53,772 nt of DNA from Sphingomonas sp. GTDB taxonomy: Bacteria; Pseudomonadota; Alphaproteobacteria; Sphingomonadales; Sphingomonadaceae. Position numbers and translations under genes: made by a program. Shown piece after piece: positions 35,799 through 42,951 of the stretch. The notes under the pieces were generated by a model. The model was given only the letters and a program-made list of their open reading frames with translations, was not told where the DNA came from and did not search any database. Positions within the stretch are counted from its first letter, which is position 1; the number at the start of each line of letters is the position of its first letter. The stretch lies in contig JAIERC010000220.1 of the NCBI GenBank assembly GCA_019747165.1, positions 1 to 53,772 on the forward strand. The letters are read 5' to 3'.

Positions 35799-36721
35799 AC
35801 GATCGGGCCGCCCAGCTCATGGCCGCGCTCATGATAGAGGCAGTGATTGGCTATCCGGCTTGGCTGTTTGCCGCAATCGGACATCCCGTAACCTGGACAG
35901 GCGGCTTGATCGCCGGGTTAGACGCAAATTGGAACATCGGATCGAGCGTGAGGCGCAGGGCAATGGGGATCGCAGCCGTTAGCGTCATTGTTGCCGCATC
36001 CGGCGGCTTTGGCTGGGCTATCACGGCTGCAGTCGGGGACGGGTGGTCGGTGATCTTGCTTGTCCTCGTTGCGACCACCGCGCTGGCCCAGCGCAGCCTT
36101 CACGATCATGTCGCCGCAGTCGCGCGGCCCCTTGCTGCCGCAGACCTGCCCGCCGCCCGGGTCGCGGTATCGACCATCGTCGGACGCGATACGCAGGCCC
36201 TAAACGAGAATGACGTTAGCGTTGCGGCGATCGAAGGCCTGGCCGAAAGCTTTTGCGATGGCGTCATTGCGCCTGCCTTCTGGTTCTTCATTGCCGGATT
36301 GCCCGGATTGCTGGTCTGCAAGGCGATCAATACGGCCGATTCGATGATCGGGCATCGCGATACACGCTACCGCGACTTCGGTTGGGCCGCTGCGCGTGCG
36401 GATGATCTGGTGATGCTGGTGCCGGCACGCCTTTCGGGGATGCTGCTCGCGGCTGCCGGGCGCGGCGGGCTGGCGGTGATGTGGCGCGATGCCGGCAAGC
36501 ATGCCTCCCCCAATGGCGGCTGGCCCGAGGCGGCGATGGCAGGCGTGCTGCGGCGGCGGCTCGGCGGCCCGGTAAGCTATGAGGGCGAGCCGAGCGACCG
36601 TGCCTGGCTTGGCGATGGCCCCGCGCCCGACGCTGCCGATCTGGCAAAGGCGCTGGTGATTTATCGCCATGCTTGCCTGCTGCTCTGGGTCATTGTCGGG
36701 GGCATCGCATGGCTGTGGTGA
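35795..36721 (+). CDS. cbiB: Adenosylcobinamide-phosphate synthase
   Basis: The 308-residue membrane protein starts at a GTG overlapping btuD. Family signatures are present: DTQALNENDVSVAAIEGLAES, FCDGVIAPAFWF and the TADSMIGHRDTRYRDFG segment. Several hydrophobic helices fit CbiB (CobD in alphaproteobacterial naming). It joins aminopropanol phosphate from the decarboxylase to adenosylcobyric acid. Confidence 0.93.
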   Translation: MNDRAAQLMAALMIEAVIGYPAWLFAAIGHPVTWTGGLIAGLDANWNIGSSVRRRAMGIAAVSVIVAASGGFGWAITAAVGDGWSVILLVLVATTALAQRSLHDHVAAVARPLAAADLPAARVAVSTIVGRDTQALNENDVSVAAIEGLAESFCDGVIAPAFWFFIAGLPGLLVCKAINTADSMIGHRDTRYRDFGWAAARADDLVMLVPARLSGMLLAAAGRGGLAVMWRDAGKHASPNGGWPEAAMAGVLRRRLGGPVSYEGEPSDRAWLGDGPAPDAADLAKALVIYRHACLLLWVIVGGIAWLW

Positions 36722-38169
36722 TGCTGCAGGGCACCGGCTCGGATGTCGGCAAATCGGTGCTGGTCGCCGGGCTCTGCCGCCTGTTCGCCAATCGCGGCCG
36801 TAAAGTCCTGCCGTTCAAGCCACAAAATATGTCCAACAATGCCGCCGTCACCGAGGAGGGCGGCGAAATTGGCCGCGCCCAGGCACTTCAGGCGCTTGCC
36901 TGTCGTGTCCCGCCAAGCACTGATATGAACCCGGTGTTGATCAAGCCGCAATCTGACACTGGCGCACAAATCGTCGTCCATGGCCGCGTCATCGGCCAAT
37001 GGGGTGCGGGCGATTATCAGGAGCGAAAGGGCGTGCTGCTCGACGCTGTGATGGCGAGCTATAGCCGTCTGCGCGAGCGTGCCGACCTTGTGATAGTCGA
37101 GGGTGCCGGTAGCCCAGCGGAGATCAATCTTCGGCGCGGCGACATTGCCAATATGGGTTTCGCGCGCGCGGCTGGAGTGCCGGTAGTCCTTGTTGGTGAC
37201 ATCGATCGCGGCGGCATTATCGCCTCGATCGTGGGGACCAAGGCGGTCATCGATCCGGATGACGCCGCGATGATCAAGGGCTTTTTGATCAACAAGTTTC
37301 GCGGTGACCCGCGCCTGTTCGACGATGGCTATGCCGAAATCGCGCGGCGCACTGGCTGGCCGGGACTGGGCGTGGTGCCATGGATTGCCGCCGCACGGCA
37401 GCTGCCCGCCGAGGATGCGGTGGTGCTCGATACGACTGCGGCGCACGACGGCGGGGTGACTATTGCCGTGCCCCTGCTTTCACGCATTGCCAATTTCGAT
37501 GATTTTGATCCGCTGATTCAAGAGCCCGCCGTCCGGCTGGTCTTCGTGCCGCCCGGCCAGCCGATCCCGGCGGAGGCCGCGCTGATCATCCTGCCAGGGA
37601 CCAAGGCGACCATCGCCGATCTCGCTTTCCTGCGGGCACAAGGGTGGGATATCGATATTGCCGCGCACGTCCGACGCGGCGGACACCTGCTTGGGATTTG
37701 TGGTGGCTATCAGATGCTGGGCGCGCATATTTCAGATGCAGACGGCATTGAAGGCCCGGCGCAACGCGTCGCCGGGCTCGGCCACCTCCCCATCGAAACC
37801 CGCCTTACCGGGGACAAGCGCCTGACCGCGACCAAAGGCACGAGCATCGCTGATAACGCCTGCTTTTCCGGTTATGAAATCCATGTTGGCCGTACTACTG
37901 TCTCGCCGGGTACGGCGCCGCTTTTACGGTTGACCAATGGCACAACGGATGGCGCGGTCAGTGCTAATGGCCGCATTGCTGGGTGCTACATCCACGGTCT
38001 TTTCGATGACCCGGCGCAGCGCGCGGCATGGCTCAAGCGGATCGGCGTCGCGTCAGACGGCGTGGCGCAATCCGTTCGCGTCGATGCCGCACTTGATGCG
38101 CTGGCGTTAGCGCTCGAGGCGCATGTCGACATCGAACGGTTACAGGCAATCGCAGGGATAGACGCATGA
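36709..38169 (+). CDS. cobQ: Adenosylcobyric acid synthase (glutamine-hydrolysing)
   Basis: The protein has 486 residues from the ATG at 36709, overlapping cbiB by 13 bp. The N-terminal dethiobiotin-synthetase-like ATP site is MLQGTGSDVGKSVLVAGL, then KPQNMSNNAAVT. The C-terminal class I glutamine amidotransferase has its nucleophilic Cys in LLGICGGYQMLG and its His in YIHGLFDDP. It amidates four side chains of adenosylcobyrinic acid a,c-diamide. Having it without ring-building genes suggests use of imported incomplete corrinoids, or that the ring genes lie elsewhere. Confidence 0.94.
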   Translation: MAVVMLQGTGSDVGKSVLVAGLCRLFANRGRKVLPFKPQNMSNNAAVTEEGGEIGRAQALQALACRVPPSTDMNPVLIKPQSDTGAQIVVHGRVIGQWGAGDYQERKGVLLDAVMASYSRLRERADLVIVEGAGSPAEINLRRGDIANMGFARAAGVPVVLVGDIDRGGIIASIVGTKAVIDPDDAAMIKGFLINKFRGDPRLFDDGYAEIARRTGWPGLGVVPWIAAARQLPAEDAVVLDTTAAHDGGVTIAVPLLSRIANFDDFDPLIQEPAVRLVFVPPGQPIPAEAALIILPGTKATIADLAFLRAQGWDIDIAAHVRRGGHLLGICGGYQMLGAHISDADGIEGPAQRVAGLGHLPIETRLTGDKRLTATKGTSIADNACFSGYEIHVGRTTVSPGTAPLLRLTNGTTDGAVSANGRIAGCYIHGLFDDPAQRAAWLKRIGVASDGVAQSVRVDAALDALALALEAHVDIERLQAIAGIDA

Positions 38170-39173
38170 TCGACATCGCTACCGCCTGGGCGCATCTGGA
38201 TGCACTTGCCAAGCCGCAGCGCAGCCTTGGCCGACTGGAAGCACTCGCGGCGCGTTTGGCGGTCGTCCAGCAGCGGCTAGACCCTGAGACCAAACCGCGG
38301 GCGATCACGCTTTTTGCCGCTGATCACGGGGTCGTGGCGCAAGGCGTTTCGGCCTGGCCATCGGCGGTGACTGGGCTGATGATGGGCACAATCATCAGCG
38401 GACGGGCAAGCAGTGCGGCGTTGGCAACCGCGCAAGGTTGCACGCTGCGGCTCGTCGATGTCGGCGCACTTGCGCCGCCGCCCGAACCATGGCCCGATCA
38501 TTTTCGCCTAGCCGCTGTCGCGTCGGGTACGGCCGACTTGTCGCAAGGGCCAGCGATGACGATCGACCAGTTCGACCGTGCATGGGCCATCGGCGCCGAA
38601 GAGGCCGAGCGCGCTCTTGCGGCGGGCAATCATATCCTGCTCACAGGCGAGATGGGGATTGGCAACACCACGCCAGCCGCTTGCCTGACTGCCCTGCTGA
38701 CCGGCATTGCGGTCGATGTTGCGGTCGGGCGCGGGGCCGGGGCGGACGATACGGTGCTCGCTATCAAGCGACAGATCGTTGCCGATGCCGTCGCCCGCGC
38801 CAACGCCGTGCTGCCGCACGATCCGCGGGCGGCGATCGCGGCTGTTGCAGGGTTCGAGATTGTCGCCATGGCGGGTTTCTTTGCGGCTGGTGCCGCCGCG
38901 GGTGCGACTTTGCTGCTTGATGGGTATGTTGCCACCGCAGGCGCACTGATCGCAGAACGCCTTGTGCCCGGCACCGCGAAACAGATCATCGCCGCCCACC
39001 GTTCTGCAGAACCGGGTCATGGCGCAGCGCTCGTCCATCTCGGGCTCGAACCGCTGCTCGATTGGGAAATGCGGCTGGGCGAAGGCACTGGGGCGCTGGT
39101 CGCGTTGCCGCTGCTCGACAGCGCCGCCGCTCTCCTGCGCAACGTCGCGCGGTTGGCGGATCTCGGCGTCTAA
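38166..39173 (+). CDS. cobT: Nicotinate-nucleotide:dimethylbenzimidazole phosphoribosyltransferase
   Basis: The protein has 335 residues and starts in an ATGA overlap. Landmarks are KPQRSLGRLEALA, TLFAADHGVVAQGVSAWP, GEMGIGNTTPAACL and LLDWEMRLGEGTGA, the last carrying the catalytic glutamate of the family. It activates the lower-ligand base to alpha-ribazole phosphate for CobS. Confidence 0.94.
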   Translation: MIDIATAWAHLDALAKPQRSLGRLEALAARLAVVQQRLDPETKPRAITLFAADHGVVAQGVSAWPSAVTGLMMGTIISGRASSAALATAQGCTLRLVDVGALAPPPEPWPDHFRLAAVASGTADLSQGPAMTIDQFDRAWAIGAEEAERALAAGNHILLTGEMGIGNTTPAACLTALLTGIAVDVAVGRGAGADDTVLAIKRQIVADAVARANAVLPHDPRAAIAAVAGFEIVAMAGFFAAGAAAGATLLLDGYVATAGALIAERLVPGTAKQIIAAHRSAEPGHGAALVHLGLEPLLDWEMRLGEGTGALVALPLLDSAAALLRNVARLADLGV

Positions 39174-39967
39174 TGGCTGGTCGCTGTCCATCCTGGGCAC
39201 CCCCCTTGTTGGCGGTGCAGTTTCTTACCCGACTCCCCGTGCCCGCGACCGACCGGCTCTCAGCGGACGCCGTGCGCACCGGGCTGACGCGCGCGGTTGG
39301 GTGGTTTCCGCTCGTCGGCGCGCTGATCGGCGCGGTCACGGCAACATCGGTAATTGGCGCCATGGCGATCTGGCCGGTGCCCGTTGCGGTCATGCTTGCG
39401 CTGGCCATCGAAGCGCTGTTGACGGGCGCTTTTCACGAAGATGCGGTTGCCGACTTTTGCGATGCATTTGGCGGCGGCCAGACGGCAGAAGACGTGCGCC
39501 GAATCATGAAGGACAGCCGCATCGGCAGCTATGGCACGGTCGGGCTGGTGTTGGCTCTTGGCCTGCGCGCGACATTGATGGTCACTGTGCTCGAGCGCTT
39601 CGATCCGCTTTCGGCGGCTCTTGTCATCACAGCATCGGCCTGTTTCGGACGCTGGCTGATTGTCGCCCTGATGGTCAGTGTGAACCCGGCACCGAGTGGC
39701 ACTGGCCTTACCAAGGACATTACCGCAGGCGCGGGCTTGCGCAGCTTGGCTTTGGCATCTCTGCTCGCCCTGCCGGTCCTCATTCCCTTCGCCCTTCATG
39801 CACCGCTTGCAATGATCGGGATCCTGGCGGTCAGCTTGGCTTTCCTGCTGTGGTTTCGTGCCTTCCTTCTCCGCCGGATTGGCGGGAGTACGGGCGACTG
39901 CCTCGGCTTCGCGGCCTATGTCGGTCAACTTCTGCTGCTCCTGGCGGCGGCAGCGGTCGCGCCATGA
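39173..39967 (+). CDS. cobS: Adenosylcobinamide-GDP ribazoletransferase (cobalamin synthase)
   Basis: The 264-residue membrane protein's ATG at 39173 shares one base with the cobT stop (TAATG). The start of the fold reads AVQFLTRLPVPA and the active-site region GAFHEDAVADFCDAFGGG, then IMKDSRIGSYG. Later helices include GRWLIVALM. It joins GDP-cobinamide and alpha-ribazole (phosphate), the last assembly step. Confidence 0.93.
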   Translation: MAGRCPSWAPPLLAVQFLTRLPVPATDRLSADAVRTGLTRAVGWFPLVGALIGAVTATSVIGAMAIWPVPVAVMLALAIEALLTGAFHEDAVADFCDAFGGGQTAEDVRRIMKDSRIGSYGTVGLVLALGLRATLMVTVLERFDPLSAALVITASACFGRWLIVALMVSVNPAPSGTGLTKDITAGAGLRSLALASLLALPVLIPFALHAPLAMIGILAVSLAFLLWFRAFLLRRIGGSTGDCLGFAAYVGQLLLLLAAAAVAP

Positions 39968-40524
39968 CTGCCGCACTCCTGATGGTGCGCCACACAGCGG
40001 TCGCGCGACACTGGAAAGGACGCTGCTATGGGGTAAGCGATGTTGGCCTATCCCGCGCTGGCGCTGCGCATGCCCGAGCGCTCGCACCGATATTTGCGGC
40101 ATGGCGTCCTGACATAGTGATCCATTCCGATCTGCGTCGAACGCGCATGCTCGCGCTTCAGGTTGCCGCGATCGCAAAGGTTGACGCTGTTGCCGACGCC
40201 AGTTGGCGAGAGCGGGATTTCGGCGATTGGGAAGGAAAGAGCTGGCTGGCAATTTACCGCAGCACCGGCAATGCCATGGACGGGATGATCACTGCGCCCG
40301 ACAGTTTTCGCCCGGGCGGCGGCGAGACAACGACGGAACTGGCAGACCGCATATCGGATGCTATCGCCCGATTGACCGCGCAGCGTATCGTCATCGTCAC
40401 TCATGGCGGGCCGATTGCAGCAGCCCAAGGAAGATCAGCCGGCCTGCCCGAACGTGCCTGGTTGGCGCTGGTGCCGCGTAATGGTGAAACCTGGGAGCGG
40501 CCCGCAAACGCAAGTTCTTGTTGA
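39964..40524 (+). CDS. cobC: Alpha-ribazole-5'-phosphate phosphatase (histidine phosphatase family)
   Basis: The protein has 186 residues and begins in an ATGA overlap with cobS. The catalytic histidine lies in LLMVRHTAVA, followed by CYGVSDVGLS, ERDFGDWEGKSW and the second histidine in VIVTHGGPIA. It removes the 5' phosphate left after CobS acts. It is the last gene of the run; a short inverted repeat (CTGGC...GCCAG, 40541-40558) follows, directly beside an IS6-type element. Confidence 0.9.
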   Translation: MTAALLMVRHTAVARHWKGRCYGVSDVGLSRAGAAHARALAPIFAAWRPDIVIHSDLRRTRMLALQVAAIAKVDAVADASWRERDFGDWEGKSWLAIYRSTGNAMDGMITAPDSFRPGGGETTTELADRISDAIARLTAQRIVIVTHGGPIAAAQGRSAGLPERAWLALVPRNGETWERPANASSC

Positions 40525-40570
40525 AAGCAGCGATCTGAAACTGGCCCTTTCCCGCCAGGGTGTTGTCAGT

Positions 40571-41142
40571 CTACAGTGAACTCGTCTCCGTGAGCTGCAC
40601 CCTGTTTGTGGTCCCGTGTCCGACCTCCGGCTTCTGGGTATTGCAGAGCATCTTCATCGCCGCTTTGTACGATGCTGGGCCATCGCTGACGATCGTCTCA
40701 GGAGAGCCGTTGCGCTTCAGCGCCTTCTTCATGAAGCGCAAAGCTGCCTCCTTGTCGCGGGTCTTGGTGATGTAGCTTTCGAGGATCTCGCCGTCCTGAT
40801 CAACCGCGCGCCAGAGATCGACCCATGCGCCATTCAGGTTGGCTTCGCCGCCCTTCGGGTCACGTACATCTCGTCCAGGTGCCATCGCCAATGGCGAAAC
40901 CCGCGCATCCGACTGATTCTTGGCCGCTGAATGTCGCCAGCGAACATTGGCCCAAACCGGTTCCACCACATCCGCACGGTCTCATGACACAGGTCGATGC
41001 CGCGCTCGAAAAGCAGATCCTTGACGTTCCGCAGCGATAGCGGGAACCGCACATGCATCAGCACCACAAGCCGGATCACCTCCGGCGACGAGTTGAAACA
41101 GCGAAAAGGGGAGGGAGGTCTGGCTCTGGATTTCCGGCTCAT
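40571..41142 (-). pseudogene. IS6-family transposase, copy 1, frameshifted and truncated
   Basis: From the ATG at 41142 the frame reads the family's N-terminus (SPEVIRLVVLMHVRFPLSLRN) to RWHLDEMYV with the first catalytic Asp. It then runs into a 20-bp insert and stops. The other frame resumes with NLNGAWVDLWRAVDQDGEI and includes IVSDGPASY with the second Asp. The C-terminal third is missing and the tail is unrelated. The gene cannot make transposase. Confidence 0.82.
40840..40859 (-). repeat. 20-bp double mini-hairpin unit, copy 1 (site A)
   Basis: On the minus strand it reads CCCGAAGGGCGGCGAAGCCA, between GTGA and ACCTGAAT of the transposase. Removing these 20 nt restores V-N-L-N-G after the DEMY motif. 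The unit is two palindromes, CCC-GAA-GGG and GGC-GAA-GCC. Confidence 0.8.
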
Positions 41143-41389
41143 TAGCGCCCGCTAGCAGTCCCGTCGCTGACTGCCACATTGGTTTGACAGCGCCCGGGCG
41201 GCTAGTCACATCGCGCAATCACAGTTTGGAAGAGACGTGCATCTCAGCTGCGCCTAACGAAGACTCCGCTTCTACATCCCTGGCACGGCACGCTTGCGCG
41301 GCGAGAAATGCCAATGCCTAATAGGAAAACGGTCGGTTGCTTGCTTTCATAGTACCGTTTGCCATTTGCGCAGCTAACTGATCCTCAGG

Positions 41390-42709
41390 ATGGGCGATAA
41401 TCAGGATATTGCTGCGCCACCGTCGCTGCGTCAGGATCTCGATGGCCCGGTGGATGCCGGGTTCGTTTATGCCAATCTCCGGCGCAACACAGTCGCTAAC
41501 TTTGCCCATGGCATGCTGGGGATGACCGGATTTCGGCTGATTGCGGCGCCAACCTTCGTGCCCAGCTACATCTTCATGCTGACGGGGTCGAGCTTTGCGG
41601 TCGGACTGGCGCAGGCCGTCCAGCAGGCGGGTTCGGTGATCTCGCCGATGCGCAGCGCCAGCGCGATCGAGGACAAGCTCCTCATCATGCCCTATGCCCG
41701 CCGTACCGGGATCGCGATGCGGATGCCGCTGGCGGTAATCGCGCTGACCGGTTGGTTCCTAGGCGGCCATTCGTCGATGAACTGGCTGCTGGCGGCAATC
41801 ACCATCGCTGCCTTATTTGTTTTTGGCTATTTCTCCGGCGCGCAACGGGTTGCGTTCCAAATGTTGATGGCCAAGGTGATCCCTTTGAAATTGCGCGGCC
41901 GGTTGCAAGGCTGGCGCAATTTCTGTGGCGGTGCCATCGCCGCTCTTTTGAGCTGGTGGGCCGGATCCACGCTGATTGAGCACAATGTTCTCGGTAACGG
42001 GTACGCCACGACATTTGCGATCAGTTTCGTGCTGACCAGCCTGGGCCTGACGATTCTGGTGCTGATGCTTCGCGAACCTGAAAGCCGGTTGCGCCGGCCA
42101 ACAATGTTGCTGCGCCACCGGCTACGCGAATTGCCCAAGCTCCTCGAAAACAGAGACTACCAGGAATTTCTGCGTGCTCAGCTGGTGGCGATGATTGGGC
42201 GCACGGCGATCGCCTTTTGCATCCTTTATGCAGGTGGCAGGATGCACCTGACGGGAGCGACATTGGGGTTTCTTAGTTTTGCGTTCCTCGGTGCCGACAC
42301 GGTGTCAAACGTGGCCTGGGGAGCAATTGGTGACCGTCGCGGGTTCCGGATCGTGCTGCTATTGGCGCTCTCGCTGTGGGTCGTTGGCTATGCGATGATA
42401 TTGGCGGCAACCAGCCTTGCAGGGTTCATCGCCGCATTTGCGGCCCTTGGCGCGGCCATCAGCGGGTACACGATCGCCGCACAGACGTTGGTGCTTGAGT
42501 TCGGACGGCATGAGGACATCCCGATGCGGCTGGCGCTTTCGGCCACGGTTGAAACCAGTGTCGCCTCGATTGGCCCGCTCATCGGTGGGGCAGTTGCCGC
42601 GCTGATCGGCTTTCGTCCGCTGATCGAATTTTCGATGGCGGTAATGGTGATGGCGGTAATCATCGTCTGGTGGCGCGTGGGCGAACCCCGTCAGTTCCCA
42701 GCAAAATAG
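41390..42709 (+). CDS. MFS transporter
   Basis: The protein has 439 residues from the ATG at 41390 and about twelve hydrophobic segments. The loop between helices 2 and 3 of each half is recognisable: AKVIPLKLRGRLQGWRN resembles the central part, and GAIGDRRGFRIVLLLAL is the classic G-x3-D-R-x-G-x-R of the second half. The substrate cannot be told. It stands alone between IS copy 1 and the convergent phosphoesterase gene. Confidence 0.82.
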   Translation: MGDNQDIAAPPSLRQDLDGPVDAGFVYANLRRNTVANFAHGMLGMTGFRLIAAPTFVPSYIFMLTGSSFAVGLAQAVQQAGSVISPMRSASAIEDKLLIMPYARRTGIAMRMPLAVIALTGWFLGGHSSMNWLLAAITIAALFVFGYFSGAQRVAFQMLMAKVIPLKLRGRLQGWRNFCGGAIAALLSWWAGSTLIEHNVLGNGYATTFAISFVLTSLGLTILVLMLREPESRLRRPTMLLRHRLRELPKLLENRDYQEFLRAQLVAMIGRTAIAFCILYAGGRMHLTGATLGFLSFAFLGADTVSNVAWGAIGDRRGFRIVLLLALSLWVVGYAMILAATSLAGFIAAFAALGAAISGYTIAAQTLVLEFGRHEDIPMRLALSATVETSVASIGPLIGGAVAALIGFRPLIEFSMAVMVMAVIIVWWRVGEPRQFPAK

Positions 42710-42799
42710 CCAGAATTGGCTCGCTTTTCAGCTGATTTCTGGTTTCGAAATTCAGATTTTTGGACGATCCGACTGTGGATTGGTGTTCAACGTGAAACG

Positions 42800-42827
42800 C
42801 TATCAATGTCTTCCTAGACATTGATAG
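42800..42827. terminator. Perfect 11-bp inverted repeat between convergent genes
   Basis: CTATCAATGTC (42800-42810) and GACATTGATAG (42817-42827) are separated by the 6-nt loop TTCCTA. A short T-rich stretch (ATTTTTA) follows on the plus strand. It lies between the convergent MFS and phosphoesterase genes, where a two-way terminator is expected. The stem is AT-rich, so an operator is a second possibility. Confidence 0.5.
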
Positions 42828-42951
42828 AGAAGGATTTTTACTGGCATCCAATCGTAAAATGGGCGCCGCTTGGGACCCGGCACGCCAAAACTGATTGCGA
42901 AAGGCGCATGCTGGCGTCGACTAAGCCTGATCTTCGTTATTTCTCGCCAGA

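Larger units (their letters stand above)
40559..41194 (-). mobile_element. IS6-family element, copy 1 (deleted)
   Basis: The ends are GGTGTTGTCAG at 40559 and, on the complementary strand, GGCGCTGTCA ending at 41194. Copies 2 and 3 share these ends. The element is 636 bp against 878 bp for copy 3, because the transposase 3' part is deleted after the Asn-Arg-Val region. The 8-bp flanks do not match, so no target duplication is left. Confidence 0.82.

Noticed and set aside
39260..40252. A 330-codon open frame on the minus strand across cobS and cobC
   Set aside because: It is antisense to two genes with full family motifs and is rich in Arg, Gln and His, as expected of a shadow frame in high-GC DNA.
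40541..40558. CTGGC...GCCAG repeat after cobC as a terminator
   Set aside because: The stem is 5 bp without a T-run and abuts the IS border, so I only mention it with cobC.
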